Made by a program: the position numbers and the translations under genes. This document shows, in pieces, positions 45,353 to 56,419 of a stretch of 64,000 nt of DNA. Location of the stretch: the NCBI GenBank assembly GCA_964036195.1, contig OZ038458.1, positions 8,879,832 to 8,943,831 of the forward strand. Direction: 5' to 3'. Each line of letters opens with the position of its first letter. The stretch's first letter is position 1. The DNA comes from Sphaerolaimus hirsutus. Lineage: Eukaryota; Nematoda; Chromadorea; Monhysterida; Sphaerolaimidae. The notes beneath the pieces are model-generated. The model was not told the DNA's origin. It did not search any database and was given only the letters and a program-made list of their open reading frames with translations.

Positions 45353-48300
45353 TCACAGTCTCATAATCAGTTTGGCGCCCAAAATCAGTGAGGCGATGTA
45401 GCAGCCGCCGCTGGAAAACTGCCAGGATGCATTTCCCGCCACTATTTTCTGCTTGTGTGACGGCGAATGCATGTGCTTGATTTTCTTATGGTCAGGTCGT
45501 GGTAGTAAATCGTTGCCAGTTGTTTGCCCGGCAACTTGTGTCGCATCCGTGCACGATTCTGTATTTAGATTTGATTTCACGTAAAAAGAAGTACCGTATT
45601 TCCACGAAATACCCCCTCATGAATTAGCCCTCCTCGAAATACACCAGGTCTGAGGGAGCTGAGGAAGAATAAACCCCCTCGAAATACCCCAGGTGCCAAT
45701 CCCAGACCCTGTAAAATGTCAAATGTCATGCAAATTGTCAAAATTCATATAAAATCCCCCCGAAAATGGCAAACGTATGGCATTTTCCATGACTTTTGAC
45801 ATTTTGCTGGGTCTGGGACTGCCCCCCGTGTCTGCGGGAGCTGAGGAAAAATAACCCCCTCGAAATCCCCCCCCCGTCTGGAATAAGCTACATCATGTAT
45901 GCAACGTACATGATGCACTTATTGTTGTCAATTTGCATCGCAGCTATACATAGACCTAGTATAGCTGTCTACCTTCATATGTAAATATAAACATATCCTG
46001 TTAGGTCAGATTTACTACGAGTTTTGGGTAAGACAAAGGCCATTATTTAGTACCACACTCCACGAAAATTTCTAGCGAAATTACCCCCCTCGAATACCAC
46101 CCTCAAAATACCCATCCTCAAAATTTGCACTCTAAAAAAATAAACCGCCTGTGGGTATTTCTAGGAAATACGGTACATTGGACGGACAGAACGCTATACA
46201 ATGAATTCTACTATATTTTGATGAACAAGTTTACGTGAAAAATCGCGCACCAAACTCACTGAAAGTGGAGCAATGTGAACGGATGAGAAAACATTTTTAT
46301 GTCTGTTCGTTTATTCAGATGGGATATGGTAGATTTCATTGTAAGGTGCATCGTCAGTAGACTATATTTTTTAAACTCCATTCCAAACACACCCGTTTGT
46401 CTCAAGTGCATGACCTGATATTCTGCAGTGCCGCCGGACAAGTCTACATCGCGTTCGCAGCGGCCGTCCAGCAACGACAAACTTATTTCCTTGACTTGAC
46501 TTTTGGATGCCTGTTCGTTCGGTTGTTGCCACTAACGGTACAGTAGATGACTGTCGGTCAATTGAAGATAATAGTCAACTAAAAACGCTGTTTTACAAAC
46601 ATGGTTTTATTTTGGCGTAGACATAGTATTTTTAAACATAGTCAGGCGAAAAGTGATATGTGGAATGCGTTCAAAAAGATCGTGCAGTATAAACGCTAAA
46701 ATAGCTCAGTTGACCGACAGTCAGCCAGTGGGCGCAGCGCCATTCAACTCGATTTATTTAGAACGAACTGATTTATTTGTAAATCTAAACCAACCATGCA
46801 CTTCATTTGTTTGGTGGTCGAACGTTCCAAGATGGTGTAGCGTACTCCGAACCAGAGTTGAGAAAGCGTAATTACGCTTACCCGAAATACCCGGGTAAAT
46901 GGGTATTTATACTTACGCTTACGCTTACGCTTTCATAAAATACCCGTACGCTTTTTTACGCTTTCCTAGCCAAAATACCCGGGTACAAAAAGCGTAAAAA
47001 AAGCTTTTCACACGGTTCAGTTTTACACTTTTGAAAAAGCATAAAACCACAAAAAAGAGTGAACGAAACTGCGTACCAAAAAATTACTGTGTGCGTGCAG
47101 TAATGTGCTGGAAATAGTGGCACATTTACAAATTGTGTCGCAGTATGAATGTCTTGCCAATACTATGTCGTCGAGCAAAATCGTGGCTTCAGATAAGAAA
47201 TTTTGGGCTGAAAATGGATTCCGAGACGTACGATGTTGTCGCCGTCGACAGCACTAACTCCAAGTTGGAAGATAAAATCATGACTTGCCATGTTTCGTCT
47301 AATAGAACGGCAGCCCCCAATAGAACGGCACCCCCCATAGAATGGCAGGCAAAAAAAGTAGAGAAGAAATACGGTAAGTGTCGCTGCCGATGAATTTCCA
47401 AACAACATATGACGGCAGACTACTAAGTGGACATCCGAAAAATGTTGCTGAGAGCTTGATTTGGAAAGAATTCACTGAGAAAACATCTCTTATAATTTTT
47501 TTATGCTTACGCTTTTATTTACGCTTTCCCAGGTATTTTAAAAATACCTTACACTTTAAGTATCCATACTGAAAATTTGGAAAGTGTATTTACGCTTACG
47601 CTTACGCTTTCCAAAAATACCGGTATTTTAACAACTCTGCTCCGAACTCCGTCCAACCCGCCTTGCAGTCGTATCGATTCGCTAAGGGTTTTTAAAACGC
47701 TTTTAAAGAGCGGAAAAGAAAGTATGAACAGGTAAAAACTTTTCACCGTCAATTATAGCGCCGCTGGCACAGTGGAAAAGTGTGAAGTGCACGGTGAATG
47801 GATTGTCGCAGCTGATGGACATGTTCTGGCACTGTCCTTGTCCCTTGCCCACCCTTGGCATTGTTGTGGTTGACATCCATTTGCCTTTGTACGGACACTC
47901 GACGGGCAGCGATAGAAAGTCACTCTTTTCTGCGTTAATCGTTAGCACTACCAGTCGACACTCTGCCCAAAGCATTCATCCAATAGCGAAAAAAGCTCCT
48001 ACAACAAACTGGTTAAAATGTGCCACGGTCGGCCGGCGTACGCGAGCGCGTCGCCGCACTGCCGAATGGCGGCTGGAGTGGCCGGCACGATTGCGCTGTA
48101 GCGGATTTCCGCGATGTTGGTGCTGCGCTGCACCGTCCATATGCACTGCACGCCCAGCCGCCGGCCGCTGCGCCCGGTGCAGTGCGGTTATGTGTGACTG
48201 TTTTTGGGCTACATTAAACCGGAAGAGCCCGGTCAGCGGGTACAAATCCTTACAAGCGTAAAGGTATTTTATAAAAGCGTAAGCGTAAGCATAAGTATAA

Positions 48301-51300
48301 ATACCCAAATACCTGGGCATTTTGGGTAAGAGTAAATACGATTTTGCAAATATGGTGATCGGTTCAAATTCCAACGCACCAGTGGCTAGTAACAGTCATT
48401 GCAAACACTCCATCCACCAACTGCTCCACGCACTGCGCCGTCACTCGACCAACTTCATTCTGCCTAAACTTCAACACGTTTTTGTCGTCGGTGGTGAAGT
48501 CGCTGTAACCGGACGCGTTCAACCAAGCGCCCCGTAGCCACAGAGGAAAGTTGCATTTGCCAGTTGCGAAGGACCAGGGTGGGGGAGAGTCTGGAAGTTG
48601 TGTCGGCTTTGTTTGAAACGGAGTTTTTGGGAAGGAAAGTTATTCAAACGGACAGAAACGAATGTGCAGTGTTTCGTAGCCGTGTGTACTGTTTATTAGG
48701 AGACTGCTACAGGAAGAATCGTTCGACAGTGACAACCACAGATCACGGGCGGATAATTTGTAGACCTGTAAAATGATAAATCTCCATATGCAGCGTAATA
48801 TAAAATTTATAAAAAATAAAATATAAAAAATAAGTGTTGAAGGATCGAATAGGTAGCTGTATAATTCCTCGCGGAATGTTTTTATTTCTTTTTATATCTT
48901 ATTCTAAGAAATACTGTTTATATTGATGTATTTTTATATTTATCTTTATAAATGTTTTGTATATTTTATGAAAAATAAATAATTAGGTAAGTATAAAAAG
49001 TAAAGAAAATTTTGATGAAATGGAAGGTGCTGAAATTGTTGCAACGCAACGTTTAACGGCAAACCGAACACGTTTCGGCAGATATCGTTGCGAAACATCG
49101 AACTAACGCCGCATCTGTACTGGCCGGTGGTGGTGTCCAACATGGCGATGTAATGTTCGGCCAGTCCGCCGCCGGCGCGCCACGCCCCCAGGCAGTCCAG
49201 ACGCAGCGCTGCGATGAACCGGATAATCACTCGTATTGCGCATCGTAATTAGCATTCAAAAAATAACCCGTGATTTATATTTTCGAAAATCACAATAAAT
49301 ATAAATAACCCGTGATTTATATATAGGTATTTATATTTTTTCCAAATTCTGAGTGATATATTTATATATATTTTTAAAATTTGAAAAAAATCACTGAGAA
49401 AATCACTCATACTAGATACATTGTGGTGTAATGATTGCACTATATGACTAAAACATGTAATCTGTTCAAGAGAAATCTGAAATTTTTTGAGAAATTTTCT
49501 CCAGAATTCTCTCTGCTCATTATTGGGTTAAAATAGTATTTGAAGCAGGTAAATATTGTGCCTACACACACTAGTTTTCACCCTGACTTTTTTGAAAACT
49601 GAAATGACCAGATATGGTGACATGTTTCCATCAAGTTTTCCAATACTGAATGCTTTATATGTTCAGTTTTCATAAATGGCATGAATTTTGGTGGGGTGGT
49701 GTTGGCAAATCACTACTTTGATCACTCAAACTCAAACTCAAATGATGACAAATGGTGACATCACCATCAATTTGTTTTCATTTTGTATGTGACAAAGATG
49801 TAAACTGTTTTAGTAATTTTTTTATGTCATGCTGCTATGAATTCTATGGTTACGTTTTAGGTAAAAGCATCTCTCTATTTTATAACATAATTTTCTGAAA
49901 TAAAACATGACTTTGAATCAAAAAATATTATCAATTTCATGTGATCATAATTTATCTACAGTGATTGAAGGCTCAGTTTACCATTTTTGAAAACTGACAA
50001 TGCATGGTGACATGCACCGACGTTAGCTGTTTTCAAATATGGGGAACACAGTGGAAAACTGTCACCATGGTGTCACCAGTGCCACCAGTGTCATCACAAT
50101 GTTGCCAAAATGTAGCCATGTGCCCAAAAAATGAGTTTTCAAAGCACACCACCATAGAAAAGTGCTGAGCATGAGCACCTATTTAGTCAAACATCCATTG
50201 CCACAACCAGATGCTAAATGTTTGCAGTGCAAACTATTTTTGAAGTACCGTATTTACTCGAATAATCCCCCCGGGGAATTATTTTTTCGTCAGACATTTT
50301 TGAGGGGGGAACTATTCAAGGGGGGGAATTATTCAAGTGGGGGGATTATTATTTCATCAAAATTTTTAGCCATGTTTCTATCACACTCAATACACATTCT
50401 GTTTCCATTGGTAGTGCACATCACCACATGCATCTTTGAACACCGGATGTACTGCATTTGCATTCGGTGAATCTAACCACACACAGCTCTTTTGCTTGGG
50501 TTGACTTCATCGATTGTTTTTTTAATAAATGTACATTAACTACCTTCCATCATTGGGGGGATTATTCAAGTGGGGGAATTATATTTTCCTCACTCTCCTA
50601 ACAGGGGGGAATTATTCGAGTGGGGGAATTATTCAAGTGGGGGGAATTATTCGAGTAAATACGGTAGTCATTGAGGTTAAATCGAAGGTTTAATTTTTCT
50701 GTGATATTTGCTTGATGTTTTCACTTTTAAAATATTGTATAAATGAATACTGCTTGTGGAATGATAATAAATGGACTATAGACTGTGGTATATTACAGTA
50801 TATTTTTTGTGCTTGCAAATGGTCAAATAAAGCCTAGAATATCGCTTGAAATTCAAATAAAGCACAAGTGATTTTTTGAGATTTTTTGTGAGCTTAGAGT
50901 TATTTTTTCAGTAATTTAATTATATTTTCTGGAGACCTAGAGTGATATAGGTATATATATATTTATATTTTTTCCAATGTTGGAGTGATATATTTATATA
51001 TATTTTTCCGAAAAATCGGTGATTTTTTCGAATGCTAATCGTAATACACAGCGACTACCGTATTTTTTCTAATAGAAGAGCGCCGTTCTATTTTTTCGTC
51101 AAATTTTTTACCTGCCGTTCTAGTGGAGGCTGCCGTTATATTGATTTCGTGAGTGCAAAAAAGTGCCAAAACCTGCAGTTCTATTGGAGGTGCCATTCTA
51201 TTGGAGGTATGCCGTTCTATTAGAAGAAATACGGTATATTCAATCACGTACATCTATCAACCAGCACCTCGCAGCCGGCAAACAGCAGCGACAGCGAGTG

Positions 51301-52112
51301 CGGCGTGTCGCACGTGTGCACGGCGACGCGACTGCAGCTGGCCGTCGGCGCGGCCAGAGTCAACTGTCGCTGAGTGTACTCGGCGGCGCCGTGGCCGCTG
51401 AACGGGCAGTCGGAGGGTATGGCGGGCTGACGCCACAGCAGCACGCCGGCGCCCGCGTGCCGCATGCTCTCCGGCCCGTCGATGCACGAGCCGCGCGCAC
51501 TCGCCGCACTCGCGTAACATATCGACTCTGCGGGGGGAACAGTGCAGATTCAAATAATGTTGCGAAAATTTTGGCGCCACGGCGCCATGGAGCTTTTACA
51601 TCACCAGCCGTAAATAAAAGATCTCACCATCAGCCACGAGCACTTGCAAAACAGCCAGGGCGCGCTGAACGAACGCAAAGCACCGATAACAGACGAGCGT
51701 ACCGGCAGAGTCCTGAATAGCGAGCACGTACACGGCCACCTGGGGCAGTCCCGGACCCTGTAAAATTCCCTGTAAAATGTCAGATATCATGCAATGTGTC
51801 AAGAGTCATGTAAAATGCCCTGCAGAATGGTAACCGTGTTGCCATTTTGCAGGGCATTTTCCATGACCTTTGACACTTTGCATGACATTTGACATTTGAC
51901 AGGGCATTTGACAGGGTCTAAGATCAACACCTGCGGCGTGGCGCGGACGCGCTGCACACACTTTCCCCACGGCTCAACGCGGTCGACCCGCATTTGCACG
52001 GCCGTGTAGAAGTACCCGTCGCCCGGCTGGGCGCCAGAAGCAGCGCGCGACTGCCGCACGTAGCTGCCGCGCAGCCGCGGCGGCAGGCGGCAAGCGCCGC
52101 TGGCTTTGTTGA
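45353..52112 (-). CDS. Multi-domain cysteine-rich extracellular protein (5' end missing)
   Basis: Nine exons (minus): 51931-52112, 51628-51739, 51252-51527, 49108-49208, 48380-48590, 48010-48167, 47747-47929, 46393-46494 and 45353-45558. Phases agree at every junction except 49108/48590, which I could not resolve. In order: ACRLPPRLRGSYV; LVCYRCFAFVQRALAVLQ; DCPFSGHGAAEYTQ with CSRVAVHTCDTPHSLSLLFAGC; RLDCLGAWRAGG...GQYRCG; KCNFPLWLRGAWLN; VQCIWTVQRSTN...IRQCGDALAYAG; VECPYKGKWM...GQCQNMSISCDNPF; and a hydrophobic C-terminus, possibly a GPI signal. The CxFPxWLxGxW and CPFxG patterns recall the arthropod DUF7042-7045 families, from memory. The intron 51740-51930 is a transposon copy. The signal-peptide exon was not found. 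Confidence 0.72.
45592..46175. mobile_element. TACCGTATT-family MITE with a nested palindromic MITE
   Basis: The ends TACCGTATTTCCACGAAATA and TATTTCTAGGAAATACGGTA enclose a palindromic element at 45690-45828. It lies in the last intron of the 45353-52112 gene. Confidence 0.8.
45690..45828 (+). mobile_element. Palindromic introner-like MITE (nested)
   Basis: Runs from CAGGTGCCAATCCCAGACCC to GGGTCTGGGACTGCCCCC. It is antisense to the host gene and nested in the 45592-46175 MITE. Confidence 0.85.
46853..47639. mobile_element. hAT-type MITE with CAGAGTTG ends and TTACGC arrays
   Basis: CAGAGTTG and CAACTCTG ends are flanked by a perfect 8-bp duplication CTCCGAAC (46845-46852 and 47640-47647). 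Subterminal arrays of AAGCGT/ACGCTT hexamers run in from both ends. A partial TTCTAATAGAAG-type MITE is nested near 47297-47373. The element lies in an intron of the 45353-52112 gene. Fragments are seen near 31587 and 48254. Confidence 0.93.
50246..50666. mobile_element. TACCGTATT-family MITE (TACTCGAATAAT subtype)
   Basis: The ends TACCGTATTTACTCGAATAA and TTATTCGAGTAAATACGGTA bound repeated GGGGGGAATTATTCAAG motifs. It lies in the intron 49209-51251. Confidence 0.88.
51056..51236. mobile_element. TACCGTATT-family MITE (TTCTAATAGAAG subtype)
   Basis: The ends TACCGTATTTTTTCTAATAG and CTATTAGAAGAAATACGGTA bound 181 bp of GCCGTTCTATT(G/A)GA repeats. The right end is only 15 bp from an exon edge at 51252. 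Confidence 0.88.
51740..51930 (-). mobile_element. Palindromic MITE that is exactly an intron (introner)
   Basis: This 191-bp intron of the 45353-52112 gene begins GTGTTGATCTTAGACCCTG and ends GGGTCCGGGACTGCCCCAG on the minus strand. That is the whole palindromic element, end to end, with arms of TGTCAAATGTCATGCAAAG type. Exons on both sides are in phase 0 (ATPQ then VAVYVLAIQD). The element supplies both the GT and the AG. Confidence 0.85.
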
Positions 52113-52302
52113 CTTGGGAAGATGGGGTGGTGAGTGAACTGGCAGTGGGTAGATAATGACGTCCATGTTGCTGGTGGTGACCGGCTCCGTTTCCGGCTGG
52201 TGAAGTGACTGAATGAGTGGGGGATTGGATGTTGATGAATTGGGTAGGGTGCCGAGCCGCCAAGTGTCTTTGATTTAGATTTTATGCTGTTCTTATCGAC
52301 AG

Positions 52303-52756
52303 TACCGTATTACCTCCAATATAAGGCATCCCTCTAATATTTATAAGGTACCCTCTAATATAAGGTATAACTTTTGGCTATTTTGAATGCGATGAAATAA
52401 ACATAAGGTACCCTCTAATATAAGGCATACCTCTAATAAGGCACAGCTGGCTGTGTGCCAAACCACGCAAAAAAATAAAAACGGTTGGTAAACATGGCAA
52501 GAATGATGAAAATGGTGCCGAAGGGCACTGCGATGGCTCTTCGTCGACTTCCGCCGCTGAAAAGTGTGTCAGTTTACGGCGGCACTATTCACTCGAAGAG
52601 AAACTTTGAATTGTTGACCAGATGAAAATCTGGTGAACAAAATTGAAGGTACCCTCTAATATAAGGTACCCTCTAATATAAGGTACCCTCCAATACAAGG
52701 TATAACTTTTGGCTTTATAAATCTGACGAAAACCTTATATTAGAGGTAATACGGTA
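52303..52756. mobile_element. TACCGTATT-family MITE (CTCTAATATAAGG subtype)
   Basis: The ends TACCGTATTACCTCCAATAT and ATATTAGAGGTAATACGGTA bound about ten copies of ACCCTCTAATATAAGGTA. Confidence 0.88.
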
Positions 52757-52838
52757 TTTACATTTGATGTCAGTGTATTAGCACTCTAATATCTACCTTA
52801 ACATATTCGTTGTTTTTTTATAACTTTCAACGACTCAC

Positions 52839-53196
52839 CTCCGAAGAATGTTTGGTTTGAAGTAGCGCCGTAACACGATGGAACGCAGAGAATAACCATC
52901 GAAAGGTATGAAAATCCAATGAGCATTTCGTCTAGTCCAGCAAATGTGGTCATTCGGTATTTGGCAAAAAGCATGCACAATAAAAGAGAGTGAATGGTAT
53001 CGCATTGTGTCAGAATTGATGTCGCCGCAATTGTGACAAGGTGGAAAAATTTATTATTGGCTCGATTCCAGATTTCATTCTGGTCATTGTTGACATATGC
53101 CAACAGAAAAATTACATTGCTGAGGGCACTTGAACCGCGGTTCGAAATGCACGTGATTTTGTGCAAATCCCAAGTGATTTGCGAAACGTCCAGCAC
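52839..53196 (-). CDS. Candidate multi-pass membrane protein exon (chemoreceptor-like?)
   Basis: Opens after a TTTAATTAG acceptor and closes at GGAG before GTGAGT (phase 1). The 119-codon frame (LDVSQITWDLHKITC... to ...TFFGG) has hydrophobic stretches ALSNVIFLLAY, HLVTIAATSILT, HSLLLCMLFA and FSYLSMVILCV. The pattern resembles an arthropod gustatory receptor, but the TYxxxxxQF signature is not present, so this is a guess. Its donor phase would also fit the exon at 52112, but fusing it to the extracellular protein seems unlikely. Confidence 0.4.
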
Positions 53197-53442
53197 CTAA
53201 TTAAACAGGTGTGTGCGCGCGTCGAAACGACGCCAGGTGTTGTGACATTCAGGGTCGATTGTCGAATGATTTTTTGTGCCAATGCATTCTATTCACTTTG
53301 CGCTGCGCCGATGAGAGTGCTTGTGTAATGTCAATGGGCGAAATTAAATTCAATCATGGATAGTGCTATAGAAGGATTGCAACATAAATATATCGAACAA
53401 AGTGTAGGTAGTTCATTGCACTGCTGTTGCAAAAGATCAACA

Positions 53443-53639
53443 TCAACGAAGGCATTTAGACAGAACAGGAAGGGGCGCATGATAGCAAATTTCAGGCAAA
53501 ACATTGTTCAAACAGTCGAGGTACAACTTCACACTAACAATCTGCAGTGTCAGAAGTCGACGCATCGTCGGTAGCCACACAAGAATCCCCGTCGACACGA
53601 AAACCATGACAACAACACTTGCACGTGTCGCCACCAGCG
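53443..53639 (-). CDS. Candidate exon upstream in the same membrane protein
   Basis: It follows a TTATTTTGCAG acceptor and reads LVATRASVVVMVFVSTGILV, a membrane segment, then WLPTMRRLLTLQ and LYLDCLNNVLPEICYHAP. The donor is undefined; the frame stops at 53443. It may join the 52839-53196 exon. Confidence 0.35.
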
Positions 53640-54311
53640 CTGCAAAATAATATCATAATTTCATGTGCATAGTTTTTGAGCTTCGCTGACACAAATTCTC
53701 TCAAGTGAAAATTTTTGGAGAAAGTATCATATTTGTAATACTATAAAATACCAGGTAAGTTTCCACATGTACCTAGCTTTCATTGGCATGCCAAGTGATC
53801 TGCACATACAATACCAGATGCCGCATGTTCCCGTTCATCTAAAAGTTCCCTTGTAAATATTTGTCACTTGACGCGGCACTTAACACGGTGCCCAGGAAAA
53901 AAGACCCTAATCGTCAAGGTAAGAAAACGAACGGGACGCAGTTCATGGTTGGCCTTGTTGTCCCCAAAAGTTGGCATATTGGTGTGCGCACAAACTGAAA
54001 AGCTGGTCCCGTGTGCAAAATGTTCAACTCAACATCAATCCATGGGCCAAAATCACACTTGTTTTTCATCGTTACATTGGCCCTGGGCAAATCCTACAAG
54101 AATGAAATTATGATGCATCCATTGCTTTTTGTCACGGAAGTGCCAAAACGCGCACCGGGTACCATTCGCTGTGCATTGTCTCGATTTCCTCCTGTGTGAG
54201 CGGTCGGACATCGCACGGCGTTCCAGCGTCATCGTTTGAACACAATCGTGAACGAAACGATTGTGTAAGAAATGATCGCGATCTCCTGGAAAATAAGTTC
54301 ACTTCAACACA

Positions 54312-54563
54312 CTGGGGGCAGTCCCAGACCCTGTGAAGTGTAGAGTAAAGTGTCTAATGTCATGTAAAATGTGGATCAAAACATTTAAAAAACGAAATAT
54401 TTTTTGCATGACAATTGACACTTTGCTTGAATTTTCTCATGGCAATTGACACGTTGCTTGAATTTTCTCATGGCAATTGACACTTTGCATGCCACTTTGC
54501 ATGACATTTTACATGACATTTGACACTTTACCTTACACTTTACAGTGTCTGGGATTTTCACCC
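54312..54563 (-). mobile_element. Palindromic introner-like MITE, long copy
   Basis: On the minus strand it ends GGGTCTGGGACTGCCCCCAG. Arms contain AAAGTGTCAAATGTCATG and a tandem pair of GCAATTGACACNTTGC units. The 5' end is diverged (GGGTGAAAATCCCAG). Confidence 0.75.
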
Positions 54564-55323
54564 AATTCACTCTCTCTCTCACCTGCAACAACTAGCCTCC
54601 CTGCCACAAAAGCCGCAGCTCTGGTTCGGCACCCTCTGATACAGGGGATGCCTCAAATATCTGCTGCCCTCTTCAGTATCCAGGGCTTTGAGCCCGGCCC
54701 TCACCAAAGTCTCGTGTGGCACTTTGCAACCGTGGCGTACGGCTTCACCCAGAAATCTAGTCAAAACTTGTCTGAGATCGCCACGCGGCCATGTGCAGCG
54801 TGTCCAGCCAGAGTAGCGGTTTTGGTGTTCTGGGGGGTTTTTTTGGGGGGGGGGGAATTAATTTGGTGGTGTGCTTGTTTGCCATTCTGCGCGGAAGAAA
54901 TACATATGTCGTGCTCGTGAGATGGGTAATAAAAATAAGTCAACTCTGAAAAAACTTAGGTATAAGTGTGAGATTTGCAGATAAATCACTAGTGCAGACT
55001 ACTAAGTCAAGAAGCCCAAAGGATAGAAGCTAGAAAGAACACTTCTCGATCACACAACGGAAATTTTCGCCAAATGAGTGATATTTTGCTTATGTTTCTA
55101 TTTGTAATCAAGATGATGCATATATTTATGTGAATATATTTAGTGACACTACCTATACCACTATATTTACATATTTATATGTGTCTTAATCACTTGACTT
55201 TGAACCACAAGCTAAAGTCAAACCGGATCAGTAAAATAAATAATTAAATTATTTATGTCGATAAAAAACCGGCAGAAGGTAACAGGAGTGATTATAGGCA
55301 ACACGAGTACCAAATTGACCTAC

Positions 55324-55432
55324 TTTCGCACGAAACGCTGAAGATCTTGGGGCCCAGCTGCTGGAACAAGCTCGCCATGTCCGAGCTGCACACGCTCAAC
55401 GCCGCCGTGCCGCACAGCAGCGCCAACGTAAC
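55324..55432 (-). CDS. Candidate exon, signal peptide or membrane segment
   Basis: GC-rich island with strong third-position GC bias in the frame VTLALLCGTAALSVCSSDMA, SLFQQLGPKIFSVSCE. TTCCAG precedes it and A/GTAGGT follows (phase 1). Its gene is unknown; it could be the 5' part of either minus-strand gene below it. Confidence 0.4.
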
Positions 55433-55976
55433 TGGAACAGTGCCAAACTTTTGGCAAGCCGTCGCGAGCGGAAATTAAAATCAATCATTTTACTAACCGA
55501 ATGCGCGCATTTTTTCCTATTTTTGTGTGAGGCAATAATGCACCCAAACAAGTGCCCAATGAACTGATGAATCTAAAAAATTTAGAAGCTTTTTTTTGGT
55601 GATAAGTGAAGTTCAAAATTTCGGAAAAAGTGTTTGGGGGAATTAAAAACACGGGATTACTAAAGGATTTAGGCTGAAATTTGGCACTTAACAGAACATT
55701 TTACAAAGTACAGGTTTGGTAAGGCTGGTGGTGTGGTCAGTGGAGTCGAGTGAGGTTTTACAACATTTTTTACACAAACAGTCATGATAGTGGCTGATAA
55801 GAAACGGAAGCCACATCATAATATGCTGAAATCTCGACGCCCCCACACGTGACATAGATTCAACTGAACACATCGCAGCTACTTTTATTTTTAGTGCTAG
55901 TTGCAAAATAAAAATAATTTGCGTTAGATAAACACTATGCGTACCCTCATATTCAACCGGAGTATATTGAACAAAA

Positions 55977-56298
55977 AACATCCTTGAATAAGACCGTCTT
56001 AAATACCCCCCCCCCCCCCTGTTGGCCAGGTGAGGAAAAATTCCCCCTTGAATAACTCCCCCTCCATAAAGTGAATCTGAATGATTCGGATGCCGATGAA
56101 CATGAATTTTAGTTTAATACCTTGTTTTTGTTCCTGTTAGACGGTTAAATACCTGGATTACATGAGTTGCCGAAATGCATTCATGCAATGAATAAAGTGC
56201 AAATACTGAGGAAAAAACATCTTCGCTTGAAAAACTCCCCTTGCAGAGTTCTGACGAAATAATAACTCCCCTGGAGTCTTATTCGAGGATATACGGTA
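55977..56298. mobile_element. TACCGTATT-family MITE (CCTCGAATAA subtype)
   Basis: The left end is diverged (CATCCTTGAATAAG); the right end CTTATTCGAGGATATACGGT is intact. Another partial member starts at about 56311 (TACTGTATTTCCTTGAAATA). Confidence 0.65.
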
Positions 56299-56419
56299 TA
56301 CTTTTTACAATACTGTATTTCCTTGAAATACCCCCAGCACCAGGGGTTATTTTTTTTGGCGAGCTCACTCAGAAATGGGGGTAATTCGATAGGTAAAATA
56401 ATCAAATGCCCACATTTAA

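Noticed and set aside
54477-54920. 147-codon plus-strand frame and the minus frame at 54579-54764
   Set aside because: Both overlap the palindromic MITE or lack consistent splice sites. Neither has a recognisable motif.
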